Position numbers and translations under genes: made by a program
The notes under the pieces: model-generated
What the model saw: the letters and a program-made list of their open reading frames with translations, nothing else
What the model was told of the DNA's origin: nothing
Databases searched by the model: none
Assembly (NCBI GenBank): GCA_028753945.1
Contig: JAPNXP010000005.1
Span: 3,162,001 to 3,226,000 of the forward strand
Reading direction: 5' to 3'
From: Hexactinellida sp. DTS-2022
Taxonomy: Eukaryota > Porifera > Hexactinellida
DNA: 64,000 nucleotides
Shown here: piece after piece, positions 1-10,844 of the stretch
Position numbering within the stretch: position 1 is the first letter of the stretch
Layout of the letters: each line of letters starts with the position of its first letter

Positions 1-1121
1 AGATGTAGATATAACTGACTGCAAAGGCATACCTCCTTAGAAGCCTAAAAGGATAAATTAGTTTTTAACATCAAACAATATAGTATTACCTTAGAAAAAC
101 TCTGATTTTCGTAGATAGCTTATTATGGCCACGCGAAATATTTTACACAAAATGGGGCAAATCTAGTAAATCCAATAACTACCAATATATAAATTTCTAA
201 TACACCATAATAACATTGATAATTAGCTCACCTGTCTATCAGGCCCCTTTGGGGCCTGGCAGGTGTCCCTGGTGTTTCTGGAAGTCTAAAAACATGCTCT
301 CTCATGATAAAACCGCACAAATAAATTATAATCTAACCAAATAAGTATTTTTTCAAGTTATTCAATAGTAATATTCGGTTGAGCGAATAATTATCATAAT
401 AACTTTTAGATTGCCGAAGCAGAAATCCAAGTTTTCTGAACAAATGATTTGTTTGAATTAATACTACATAGTAGGTTGTCAATATTTTCCCAATGGTTTT
501 CTTTTTTCCTTTTCTTTTTGAGGTGGGAATTCTTTAAGAATAATTTATAATTTTATTTATATTTATAAGTCAAGCATTTTTCATGACAGGGATTGCACTA
601 TAGAGTTCTTCAATAAAGAAGATCCCTTTTAATAGAAGAACTCTATTTAGCTATAAGCAGGTTTGAATAATCTATAACACGTTCGTATTAACAAGGTTTT
701 ACTATATGTATTAGCAAAATAGTATTTGGTCCAATCAAACAGAACTAATCGGTTGCAACCTTTAGAAATAAAGATGTTTTGTTCAGAAATAAATTTAACT
801 CACGTAATATTTCCTGGGGTGAATGGGGAAGGGGGAATGGGCAGTGGCCGTGGAATGACCCTAATAAATAAAGTATTAAAGTCTCGTTTATAAGGAAACT
901 CGCCGTTTATCATTACATTTCTTGCCTCAGTTGTACTATTCTAGATTATTTCCATAACTAATTACTCAAATTAGATTTTGGCATTTGTATTCTAAAACTT
1001 TGTAAACAAAATACATACGTATTTCAGATCTGTGTGATAGTTATTACTAAATTCTCTAAATATAAAATTACCTGCGGGGTGTGAGATGTCTGAATGAGAT
1101 ATACAAGAAAAAAATGTAAAA

Positions 1122-1210
1122 TTACAGCTGCACCGACAGCATGTCCTTTGGAGGCACTATATTTTGGTCGTTGGTTGATTATAGTGCCTCCATAAGAAAA
1201 TGCTGTAAAA
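1122..1210. repeat. Short palindromic MITE
   Basis: The left arm (TACAGCTGCACCGACAGCAT, then TTTGGAGGCACTATA) is the inverse of the right arm (TATAGTGCCTCCATAAG then AATGCTGTA), with a loop of about 15 bp. The same terminal sequence is seen near 14325 and at both ends of the 18261-18816 element, so it is one family. Confidence 0.55.
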
Positions 1211-1494
1211 ATAACTGATTAAAAAACTTATTGAACACAAATAACTGATTGGATGCATAAATTCGACCAATTAAATTACAGCCTCAGGCCCTCAGTTAGG
1301 CATTTTATAACGCACACTTAACAACTGATAGAAAGTCCTTTTATACTAATGAATGCTACTCGATAATCCATACTGGGACAACCCTCGAGTTTAATTGGTT
1401 GAAAGTTTTGTCACCTTCTGGGATGGAAATGTGAATTATCAATATCGTGACCCCAGGTGCACATCTGTTAATAAACTTCTTTGGAGGGGATACG

Positions 1495-1495
<1 letters not shown>

Positions 1496-1542
<47 letters not shown>
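1496..1542. repeat. (TAA)n microsatellite
   Basis: An uninterrupted ATA/TAA trinucleotide tract of about 47 bp. It produces poly-Ile and poly-Tyr shadow frames that are not genes. Confidence 0.95.
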
Positions 1543-1543
<1 letters not shown>

Positions 1544-1960
1544 TAACCGCAGTCATTTCAATACTGGGCCTAAATGATAAATGTGCCAACTACTTACTGA
1601 CGCTAAAAAATGACTGTTTGTAAGTTATCTATTTTTCTAGGTACTCTATACTGGCCAGAGTTTGCATGTTTAAGAGCTAAAAAATTCATAATACTATGCC
1701 AACGGGTTAAAGATGTGTACCTGGGTCACGAATAACGATTCATCATCAAGTTAGATTAGTTAGGATATAATGTGTTGATTCGGCATACTCGAAAAGTATG
1801 CTGATTCCGAATTTCGCATTTATTTATTTCTAATATGATTATGTTCTATACAAAGAGCAAATAAGTTGACAAAAATAAAAATGAACCTATAGGACTTGAG
1901 TCATCCGTTTCGAAACAAACAAACGAATTAAAGTGGAGAATAAACAACATGAATACTTAC

Positions 1961-2577
1961 CGAATGCATGTGTCTACAAATTGAGCCCCCCTCTGGCTTC
2001 CGAGGGGGACGCCAAATGTTCTGGCCACAATGTCCAGCAGGACGGAGCGTTCGGTTGGGTCACGGGAGCAGAGGAAATATCTTAATATTTCCATCTGCTC
2101 CCGTGATGGCTTGATTCCAGGTGAGGCACCCTCGCTCCCCCCAATGGGAGACTCTCCGCCGGGGCCGGGTGAGGCACCCTCGCTCCCCCCAATGGGAAAC
2201 TCTCCGCCGGGGCCGGGTGAGGCACCCTCGCTCCCCCCAATGGGAAACTCTCCGCCGGGGCCGGGTGAGGCACCCTCGCTCCCCCCAATGGGAAACTCTC
2301 CGCCGGGGCCGGGTGAGGCACCCTCGCTCCCCCCAATGGGAAACTCTCCGCCGGGGCCGGGTGAGGCACCCTCGCTCCCCCCAAAGGGAAACTCTCCGCC
2401 GGGGCCGGGTGAGGCACCCTCGCTCCCCCCAAAGGGAAACTCTCCGCCGGGGCCGGGTGAGGCACCCTCGCTCCCCCCAATGGGAAACTCTCCGCCGGGG
2501 CCGGGTGAGGCACCCTCGCTCCCCCCAATGGGAAACTCTCCGCCGGGGCAAGGGCCGTCATCAATATAATACGCCAT
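1961..2577 (-). CDS. First coding exon of a gene with a Pro/Gly-rich tandem repeat
   Basis: The reading frame starts at an ATG (2577-2575) and runs 205 codons to a GTAAGT donor just below 1961. Residues about 10-154 are nine copies of a 16-residue repeat of the type PGPGGEFPIGGSEGAS. A non-repetitive tail follows (EQMEILRYFLCSRDPTER then VLLDIVARTFGVPLG), predicted helical, ending DTCIR at the splice site. Two candidate downstream exons keep the frame: 18 nt at 1072-1089 (acceptor after a strong pyrimidine tract) and 10 nt at 804-813, adding HLTPR and KYY. A further acceptor near 278 leads to a stop within 13 codons. I do not recognise the protein. The opposite strand is also open through the repeat, because the 48-bp unit is a multiple of three, but this strand has the ATG, the unique tail and the donor. 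Secretion or structural roles would be guesses. Confidence 0.5.
2120..2551. repeat. 48-bp minisatellite, nine copies, inside the exon
   Basis: Nine head-to-tail 48-bp units differ at only a few positions (for example ATGGG versus AAAGG). It is GC-rich against an AT-rich background. The unit is a multiple of three, so all frames stay open. It encodes the 16-residue repeat of the minus-strand exon. Confidence 0.9.
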
Positions 2578-2644
2578 TAACAGACTATAAACAATTCAGT
2601 AGCATAAGATTAGTTAGACTACTAAATGATAATTATCTATAATA

Positions 2645-3648
2645 CAGTCAATTCCCGTTACAACAGTGGTTCCCAACCTTTTTTAACTCGTGAACCCCCT
2701 GATACCTGAAAATTTGGTGGTGCACCCAGCACATACCTAAGTTTGAAGGAGTCTATTGAGAAGGGCGTCGATTATAAAAACAGGATGGGGGTGAACATCA
2801 TATGGTCTCATTAGGATGAAAAGCGTCAGTATGTAATAATATCACAATGTTAATCTAAGTATACATGGATTTATAGACGAGCGACCGCAGCGAAGCGAGC
2901 GAGAAAAAATTTCTGGGGTGAAGAGGATTTTCGAATATTATTGAGTATTACTAACAATTTCTGCCAAAAATATTATGCTGATTTTAGGGAGGATAAAATT
3001 ATGAGGTGCAGGGCGAATGCCCAAGGTAGGTTGTGAACTTGTGGTAAATGAACTATTACGGACCAAACCCTCTTCGAAAAAGCGTCGGGAAACTGACATA
3101 AGACAAAAGTAATAAATCAATATAGTCGAGTAATCAGAATTTAACTTATAGATTATAACTATATTTTATAAACTTTATTTTAAAATGCTCAATATTCACT
3201 CCACTCCATCTCCCGTGCACCCCCAAGGGGTTCATGCAACCCAGGTTGGGAACCACTGCGTTATAACGAAGTGCTCGGGACCGTGGTTTCATTTAATTAT
3301 AAGCGGAGTTTGTTATAAGCGGAGTTCGTTATAAGCGGAGTTCGTTATAAGCGGAGTTCGATCTAAAAAGAGTTCATTACAAGCTGAATTTCGTTGTAAG
3401 TTGTAACCGGAGTTTAGTATAACCGGAGTTCGTTATATGCAGAATTCGTTATAACCGGAGTAAAATCAATAGCTTAGAGGCTATATGGGATTTAAATCAC
3501 TTCATTATAAGCGGAGTTTCGTTATATCCATTTCGTTGTAACCGAAGTTATAATAATGTAATAAGATAGAAACATTTTCGGACCATTAAATGACTTCGTT
3601 ATAAGCAGGTACTTCGTTATATCCGACTTGGTTATAACGGGAGTTGAC
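2645..3648. mobile_element. Mariner-type MITE hosting a nested hAT MITE
   Basis: The left end CAGTCAATTCCCGTTA and the right end TTATAACGGGAGTTGAC are inverse and TA-flanked, as in Tc1/mariner MITEs. The inside contains many degenerate copies of GTTATAAGCGGAGTTC. The hAT element at 2664-3258 lies inside, so this one is older. No coding capacity is visible. Confidence 0.55.
2664..3258. mobile_element. hAT-type MITE with 8-bp target duplication
   Basis: The termini are CAGTGGTTCCCAACCT and AGGTTGGGAACCACTG (inverse). They are flanked by CGTTACAA (2656-2663) and CGTTATAA (3259-3266), an 8-bp duplication with one mismatch. An 8-bp duplication and a CAG start are hAT hallmarks. No transposase is seen in the 595 bp. 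Confidence 0.75.
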
Positions 3649-3654
3649 TATCTA

Positions 3655-4162
3655 TATTATGAAATCTCGATTGTTGTTTGTGTGTGTGTTTGTGTGTTGT
3701 CCGGATTGTATTAAAGTGATGGGGGATAGAAACCGCAATTAATACTGAGATAGAAACTAACTTTCAAATGTTATAAAAGGTAAACAAATATTATAATAGG
3801 TAAACAAGTATGCTGAACACGAATTTCGCGTTTAGAAATTTCTAATATGAATATTTATTGATGTTGTTTACACAAAACAGGTAAACAAATTAATGAAATT
3901 CAAAATCACCCTAGAAGTTAGCTTTCAACGGGTATTATAGGTAAACAAGTATGCTGAACACGAATTTCGCATTTATAAATTTAGAATATGAAAAACAAGT
4001 AAAACTATGGAAATCTTACAAAGGGATGTATATAATGTCCCTTTCTACCATTTTCCATGGCAGAAAGGATGAGGAAAAAGGCCGCACAGCGGCCGTTAAC
4101 TTGAGGTACACAGCACCGATCCGTCGCAAAGCGACCGAGACCGAAGGGCTCGTGATAATATA
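3655..4162 (+). repeat. Dispersed repeat family with GC snap-back 3' end (Helitron-like?)
   Basis: It begins TCTATATTATGAAATCTCGA, passes a TG-rich tract and TCCGGATTGTATTAAAG, and ends with GGCCGCACAGCGGCC and CCGTCGCAAAGCGACCG snap-backs before GAAGGGCTCGT. The closest full relative is at 19148-19583. Partial relatives are at 14590-14720, 26565-26650, 27180-27357 and 40720-40815. The lack of TIRs and the 3' hairpins resemble non-autonomous Helitrons, but that assignment is inference. Confidence 0.45.
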
Positions 4163-4325
4163 AGTTAGAAAGCTCTAAAGGTTGCAGTCTTCAAAACGAA
4201 GATGGAGGATTAAGGTAAATGTAAGAGTTTGGGAAGTATATAAAACGAATAATTGATCAAAACACAACAAAAACGTTAAATACTAGAATACATTAAAAGT
4301 GTACCAGGAAATTGAGACTGGGGAC

Positions 4326-5049
4326 ACTGATGCTAGGACTGGTACTGAAGCAACTGATGCTGGGACTGGAACTGAAGCAACAGATGCTGGGACTGTAACT
4401 GAAGCAACAGATGCTGGGACTGGAACTGAAGCAACTGATGCTGGGACTGGAACTGAAGCAACTGATGCTGGGACTGGAACTGAAGCAACTGATGCTGGGA
4501 CTGGAACTGAAGCAACAGATGCTAGGACTGGAACTGAAGCAACTGATGCTGGGACTGGAACTGAAGCAACTGATGCTAGGACTGGAACTGAAGCAACAGA
4601 TGCTAGGACTGGAACTGAAGCAACAGATGCTGGGACTGTAACTGAAGCAACAGATGCTGGGACTGGAACTGAAGCAACTGATGCTGGGACTGGAACTGAA
4701 GCAACTGATGCTGGGACTGGAACTGAAGCAACTGATGCTGGGACTGGAACTGAAGCAACAGATGCTGGGACTGGAACTGAAGCAACAGATGCTGGGACTG
4801 GAACTGAAGCAACAGATGCTAGGACTGGAACTGAAGCAACTGATGCTGGGACTGGAACTGAAGCAACAGATGCTGGGACTGGAACTGAAGCAACTGATGC
4901 TGGTACTGGTACTGAAGCAACTGATGCTGGGACTGGAACTGAAGCAACTGATGCTGGTACTGGTACTGAAGCAACTGATGCTGGGACTGGAACTGAAGCA
5001 ACAGATGCTGGGACTGGAACTGAAGCAACAGATGCTGGGACTGGAACTT
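4326..5049. repeat. 27-bp minisatellite, about 27 copies
   Basis: The tandem unit is ACTGATGCTGGGACTGGAAC plus TGAAGCA, with scattered variants. Because 27 is a multiple of three, several frames on both strands stay open: plus-strand TDAGTGTEA repeats and minus-strand VPVPASVAS repeats. The minus frame begins at an ATG (5092) with 17 unique residues and ends at 4283, so a secreted or low-complexity protein is possible. Nothing in the sequence shows it is expressed. Confidence 0.85.
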
Positions 5050-5324
5050 GGCCCACTGCCCACTTCTTATCCGTATCATCTTTCCAGAACATAGTTTTTT
5101 TTTAATTTGAGCAAAATTTTAAGGAGGTGTCTCATTGGTTACTCACTGATATGCACCTTGAATCCCGAATTTGACTACATTTTTTTGATACAGTTTACAC
5201 TGATTCGCAAAAGGAACAATAAATAGTACCCGAATATTAAACATATACCATTCGACAGATAATTTAATTCCACACCTTTTCACAGTGCACGAATCTTTTC
5301 CCTCTTTTATAATAAAAATATTTG

Positions 5325-5365
5325 GGACCTGCTGTTTGGATTAGCAAGGGTGTACTCCTATATCA
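5325..5365. repeat. Remnant of a mariner-type MITE end
   Basis: TTTGGATTAGCAAGGGTGTA resembles the right end of the 62537-62867 MITE (GGATTAGCCAGGGTCCTACT). No partner end is visible here. An AT dinucleotide tract follows. Confidence 0.35.
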
Positions 5366-5809
5366 TATCATATATCATATATATATATATGGGTATGTAT
5401 ATTTGATTACGTCATTGTGGTTAAATCCGATGTGAAATCATTCTCAAAAGTATTTTAGATGTTTCTAGCGTATTTGAAAACCTAAGTTTAGTATATTCCA
5501 TTACAATAGGTAATTCATTAAACGAGCAATTAAAAAGTAAACACTGGCCTGGAAATGAAATGAGCAATACTTGACTTATCTAGCCGTATAATATAGTAGG
5601 CCATGGTGTACACTACCAACGGGGGAATAATCATATTAGTTACTGCCAACTGGATTGCAACTGGGTTGCCTAAATTTAGACAAATTCCTCAATTTTTACT
5701 TAAATCACTTAATACAGCATGCAACATATTTCACACTACGATTCTACTGACAATGACCAATCAGATTTCAAAGATTTTATTGGTCTGTCACGAAATATTC
5801 GGTCAGGGA

Positions 5810-6010
5810 TAAATTTGGTCCGGCTGGACCAAATATATCAGAAATATTTGGTCCGGCCGGACATAAAATTTCCCGGAACGAATATTTCAGTCATTTTTGG
5901 TCCGGGTTTGAAAAATGTCCGGCCGGACTAAATATTTCAGATGTTTTTGGTCCGGGCTATTTTTCGGTCCGGCCGAACCAAATATATCAGAAATATTTGG
6001 TCCGGGTTGA
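5810..6010. repeat. Cluster of GGTCCGGCCGGACC-like palindromes
   Basis: About seven imperfect copies of a TTTGGTCCGGCCGGACCAAA palindrome alternate with AT-rich AATATATCAGAAATATT. The motif recurs once near 14440 (TTGGTCCGGGGGGACCAA). It looks like the interior of a decayed foldback or MITE element. No clear target duplication is seen. Confidence 0.6.
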
Positions 6011-6193
6011 TTCTTAATTTATTTTAGAAAATAGACAGTTAATTGAATTTACTAAGAATTAATTGAAAATCTACTTTAGTACGCATTTAGCAGGGGTCTT
6101 CAATACTCTTCATACAATGGCTCGCGAGTTGAACGTGGCTCACAAGTATGTTATGTGTGACTCCATTAACTTGTGTATATTCTTGTTATGAGT

Positions 6194-6538
6194 CATAGAC
6201 TACTTAATACTATGGACTGTCGACTCTCAATCTCGGGTCTTCAAACTCGGGTCCATTGTTATCTCTAGAACTATTAAGTGTATTGATATTAAATGTATTA
6301 TTGTTGAATAGGAAGTCGTATATGGTGATGCCATTGGTCGTATTGGCATATCTCAAATATATCTGGTTTTTGAGTTTTGCGGTTTTCACACCTTTCCATA
6401 TATGGTAAAAATGTTGAAAACTCGGAATCAGTTAAAGTTAGACATGAAGAATGTATTATGGGCGAATGGGAAGTTGTATATAGGGAGTTTATTAACCCTA
6501 TTGGATTATCTTAAATATTTCTAGTTTTTTAGTTTTGT
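6194..6538. repeat. P-element left terminal inverted repeat
   Basis: This is the inverse complement of 10845-11182 with few differences, from CATAGACT through CTGTCGACTCTCAATCTCGG to the AGTTTTTTAGTTT inner edge. It is far longer than the 31-bp TIR of the Drosophila P element. Confidence 0.9.
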
Positions 6539-6627
6539 CGTTTATGACTAATCTATATTTTATCCATATTTACTTAATATTTTTTTGTTTTTAGTTAGCT
6601 ATTTACTAGCCACGTTTCAATCCAAAG

Positions 6628-6913
6628 ATGCCCAGACGTTGTGCAGCATTTAATTGTCGAGGGAATTATAGTCGTAAACCTTACTCGCAATTAGTTAGCT
6701 TTCCATCAAATGAAAACGAAAGAAAAACTTGGATTGGTGCAATGCCCAATAATCCACAAACTTTAATTGGAAGAAAGGAAATTTGGATATGCGCTTCACA
6801 CTTTGACTGCGATTGGGTAAAAACAAGAGGAGGGAAACGTCCTGCTAAGCCACCTACTATATTTCCTGGTGTTCCCAAATCATGCATGAAACAGAGTAAA
6901 CCATCCCAAGACC
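6628..6913 (+). pseudogene. THAP-domain exon of the P-like transposase, cut by insertion
   Basis: The ATG at 6628 opens a THAP (C2CH) DNA-binding domain: C-x4-C in CAAFNC near the start, a conserved Trp (KTWIGAM), CASHF providing C-x2-H, and PPTIFPGVP matching the conserved C-terminal Pro block. In P-type transposases this domain binds near the transposon ends. Native coding runs to the insertion point at 6913. The open frame then reads on into the inserted TIR (to 6996), which is artefactual. Excising the insert with one target copy leaves this exon one frame away from the transposase frame at 8347, so either an intron normally joins them or there is a small extra deletion. Confidence 0.8.
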
Positions 6914-8308
6914 TGTTTCATGCTACTTTTACACATATGCTATTTTTGCACAAACCATGGATGTTTAGTATCCATGCTAGTTTTACACATTCTTGACTTG
7001 GTGTTAATAAATGAAGTAATTGTCAACTACATACTTAAGTTTTCTTTACAAATGCTGACTATACCAATACTTTTACGTAAACTACATCTCTAATAGTATA
7101 AATTAGTAATTTTTCTGTATATATGATACACTTGAATACTTATCGGCAGTTATCGCTTTTATATTCTCATGTGTTTTTGAACTTCATTGCTGATGGAAAA
7201 TAGTGTGTACGATGATTTATTTATATACTTGTCCGATAAAACAATTCCATTGAATGTTATTGAAAAGAATTGTCGTTTTGCAATCAAGAACTTCAAGTCT
7301 ATGTCCAAGAGTTATATGGTTAAAAGGATGGTAATTGCTTATTTCGATGTTTAGCAAAAGTAATTACTGGTTCACAGGAAGCATATCCAAAGGTTCGTGG
7401 AGAAATATGTAGATACATCGCCACAACTGCAAAAGAGAAGTTGGGGTGGTGTTTTCATACTACCAATGAAACACCAGTGAAGTATCTGTTGCGCACGCAG
7501 ATGGATGGAAACAATATCTGGGGGACTGAAATGGAAATTTTAGCAGCTTCGGCTATTCTTGAAACAGATATATATGTTGCAACAGAATGTGATATTATCG
7601 ATGATTCATTTCCCTTCCAAATGTCAAACCGAGTCATTCATTGGTGTCGTTATAGTGCAAGTTCCAATTACGATCATACATGTGCAATTTATATGGCGAA
7701 TTTCAATAGTCATTATGAACCGGTGATAAAATTCATACTCAGTATGTATCCTACTTATGCCGAAGAAGACCAAAATGTAATTACATTAGATTAGTAATAG
7801 CAGTTCAATTATTTTGTTTAGGTTATAATTTCTTAGTTAGTAATAGTGAAATTATTAATTATTGTGTATACGTTTTTGAATATTATACACATTATATTTT
7901 CCTCAGAAACTTAAATATTAATGGACTTTACAAAATAGGAAAGCAAATTTGAATTTGTTCGTTTCATTGTTGTTGTTCGTAGAAAACAAATTATGCTTAA
8001 AAGATGAATTATTTGTGAGTTGACTGCAGAAGACTTAAGTGTGTAGTTGACAATTACTTGATTTATTAACACGACGTGAAATATGTGTAAAACTGGCATG
8101 GATACTAAACATCCATGGTTTGTGTAAAAATAGCATATGTGTAAAAGTAGCTTGAAAACTAGTCAGCATTTGTAAAAGAAGACTTAAGTGTGTAGTTGAC
8201 AATTACTTCATTTATTAACACCAAGTCAAGAATGTGTAAAACTAGCATGGATACTAAACATCCATGGTTTGTGTAAAAATAGCATATGTGTAAAAGTAGC
8301 ATGAAACA
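6914..8308. mobile_element. TIR element carrying an OTU protease gene, nested in the P element
   Basis: The ends TGTTTCATGCTACTTTTACA and its inverse (TGTAAAAGTAGCATGAAACA) define TIRs of about 147 bp (6914-7060 and 8161-8308). GACC flanks both sides (6910-6913, 8309-8312), a 4-bp duplication. The right TIR is partly duplicated (about 8013-8160). A TGT..ACA terminus, 4-bp duplication, 40-270 bp TIR and an OTU gene are the published features of Ginger1 transposons, although those favour CCGG/CCGT targets. Only the OTU gene is present, with no integrase, so this would be a deletion derivative. Ginger identity is inference. Confidence 0.7.
7193..7794 (+). pseudogene. OTU-family cysteine protease, frameshifted
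   Basis: The frame from 7327 reads DGNCLFRCLAKVITGSQEAY, the OTU catalytic Asp-Cys block. It continues through WGTEMEILAASAILETDIYV to ANFNSHYEPVIKF, which supplies the catalytic His, so the whole core is present. An ATG at 7193 in another phase encodes the expected upstream segment (IEKNCRFAIKNFKSMSKSYM). The two join only through a one-base frameshift at about 7319-7327, where the catalytic frame meets TAA at 7321. OTU enzymes cleave ubiquitin chains; transposon copies have no proven role. The gene is inside the nested TIR element. It could still be expressed if an unseen splice bypasses the shift. Confidence 0.8.
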
Positions 8309-8346
8309 GACCTACTAAATTTGCAACATCTTATGCAAGAAAGAAA

Positions 8347-10578
8347 ATGGGAGAAAATTTGTTAGAAAAACTCGATAAAATCAACAATTATCAGAACTTT
8401 GTTAATTCTATTGCATCACATGTTACTAATTTTCGTTTTATTAATAACGGAAAGGATTTAACCATGTTTATGACTGACACACTTGGTAAAAAAGTTGTCC
8501 AATTTTTACATTTCCGAGAAGTCGAATCCACATTTGGATATTTACAACTCATATTGGCAGTAAAAAATGGATTTGAAGTGCCCAACAACAAATTTGATTT
8601 ACAAAAGAATAACTTTCTACATAAATGGTCACAGTTGAGCAATATAATATCTGTAATGAATTGTTATCATCCATCAAATAAGGACTATTTATCAAAAGCT
8701 ATGAAAGAGCTTAACAAAATTGAAGAATTACAAGATTCACCGAACTTTCAATTCATTCTGGGACAATTGGACCTCCTTTTGCCACAAGTTAAAGGACGCC
8801 GTTATACTAAGCATATCGTTATCCTTGCAGCCGAGTTACTTTGCATATCACCAGCAGCATACAGGTTGTTAAGAAATTCTAAAACCATTACACTACCAAG
8901 AGAAAAATTAATTCGAGAGTTAATGTCAAAATCATATCAAGACAACAATTTGGAAAAACTTTTTGAAACATTGAAGCCACAACAACGTTTGGTAAACATA
9001 TTATTTGACGAGGTCAAACTTAAAAAAGCAATGCGTTTTACTGGGGGGCATGTAGTTGGTCATGCAGCTAACAAACCAGAAGAACTTGCAACTTCAGCAT
9101 TAGTAATTGAATTAATATGTCTTTATGGTGGACCAAGGTACATTATAAGAATTATTCCTGTAACATGCCTAAAATCTTATCAATTAAAAGAAATGTTATT
9201 GGAAGCTGCTTTTGTCGTAAGAAAAAAGGGGGGACACATTATTTCATTTATCTGTGACAATTGCCCTTTAAACCAGCAAACTTATATTCAACTTGGTGGC
9301 CCCGGAAGAGTTTATTTACAACCAGATGGACTACAAGTATTTCTTGTTTATGACTTTATCCATATTTTTAAGAATATAAGAAATAATTGGATTACCGAAA
9401 AACTTAAAGAATTATCATTTACAGTAAACAAAAAAGACTACGTTGCATGTTGGGATGATGTTATCAAACTTTATCATGAAGATAAAAAAAAACCAATTCG
9501 ACTTACCAAATTATCTAACTGTTCTGTTCATCCAAAACCACTACAGCGTCAAAGTGTACCATTAGTTTGCCAAGTTTTTAATGATAAAACCCACGCTGCT
9601 TTTAAAGCACTCCAATGCAATTTCAATTTTCAAGAAGGGACACTTGTTTTCATCAATCTTATAACGCAGTGGTTTAAAATGATGAATGTTAAAGATAAAT
9701 TCTCCTGCTTTCGACTTAAAGATGAATCTCGTGCTCCTTGGTCTGATAATTGCGGAAGTTTTGATGCTTTGCAAAAAATCTGTGAAGTAATTTCAAGTTG
9801 TAAATGGACTGGTGGGCGGGAACGGAAAAAGAAGTTGACTAAATTCACTGCTGAGGCATTTGTGACTACAACCATTAATAATATAGCTGCATCTAAATAT
9901 CTGTTGGAAAATTATGATTTCCAATATATTCTTCCTTCTATATTTTCTCAAGATCCTCTAGAAAAGTTTTTTGGTCAGGCTAGACAGCGTTGCGGCGGAA
10001 ATTATTACATCGATATTGAAGATGTATTATCAGCTGGAAAAACTTAACACGTTCACCAATTAATAAAATATGACATAATTCCCCATGGCACTACTGGTAG
10101 AAATTGTTCGGTCTGTGACTCAGATATTGAAGAAACTGACATACAACTACTACATGAGTTGAGTGTCGAAGATACACAAAATTTGCTAAATTCAAGTGAT
10201 TCATTAAAACATAAAGTTGTTTACATTGGTGGATTTTTAGTTCATAAGCATGGACAACCTGATGTTGATGAAGGAGAGGTATCATCAGAATTTTTAAACG
10301 AGCTTAATCGAGGTGGGCTATCAATACCCACTTTAAATACAGTCTTTTTTGTTCATTGTGCAATAACTGCTCACGAAAACATTCCTGAATGTAGACGAAA
10401 TTGTACCATATACTTCAAAAAACTTTTATCATATATTGATGCACCTATTTCCCAAAATGAGAATGCATGCCAAACAGCAACCAACGTTGTATACAAGGCA
10501 TATGTATTAAATAATAGTGACACTGAGAGAGAATTAGGTTGCTTGAGACGCAAGGAAAAGCTTTCTAATAACACTTAG
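8347..10578 (+). pseudogene. P-element-like transposase (THAP9-type), one nonsense codon
   Basis: From ATG 8347 the frame runs 566 codons to TAA at 10045-10047, then continues open in the same frame to 10578, so a single stop (probably CAA to TAA) separates it from a full C-terminus. The RNase H-like catalytic core is recognisable: NILFDEVKL (Asp about residue 221), SFICDNCPLN (Asp about 304), VYDFIHIFKNIRNNW (the DPPHLLK-like block) and SQDPLEKFFGQARQRCGG (Glu about 539), a P-transposase signature. The last part contains GTTGRNCSVCDSD and VVYIGGFLVHKHG. The THAP exon is upstream, beyond the inserted element. The enzyme would cut and paste the element via its TIRs. Apart from the stop the frame is intact, which argues for recent inactivation. 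Confidence 0.9.
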
Positions 10579-10844
10579 TATTCTCAATCCTAAGAATTCA
10601 TTATACATACGTATTTTTCATTTTAATTACTTTTTATCAAAGAATTGTTATGTGAATATATTTACCCTTGCATTTATTATTAGTTAGTTCCGTCTAACAT
10701 TTATTTTAGTCTCTTTTTAGCTTAAGTATAAAATATAAATCTATTTTAATGAAAGATTACTAAAACTGCGACTATAAACAAAAATCTTCAATAGGTTCCG
10801 AGTTATTAAGATTATTACCATATTAGGAGTGCGAAAAGGAAAAA

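Noticed and set aside
232-282. Collagen-like exon on the minus strand (Pro/Gly-rich, between AG and GTGAGC)
   Set aside because: The Gly-X-Y period does not hold in any frame, and the frame continuing the upstream gene meets a stop, so a collagen call is not supported.
2030-2642. Plus-strand frames across the 48-bp repeat
   Set aside because: Shadows of the minus-strand exon, which alone has an ATG, a unique tail and a consensus donor.
4283-5105. Long open frames on both strands through the 27-bp repeat (TDAGTGTEA and VPVPASVAS proteins)
   Set aside because: The repeat unit is a multiple of three, so open frames are expected. No splice signal or codon evidence separates coding from chance; listed only as a minisatellite.
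6896-6996. C-terminal extension of the THAP frame (SKPSQDLFHATFTHMLF..)
   Set aside because: From 6914 onward this is the TIR of the nested element read by chance.
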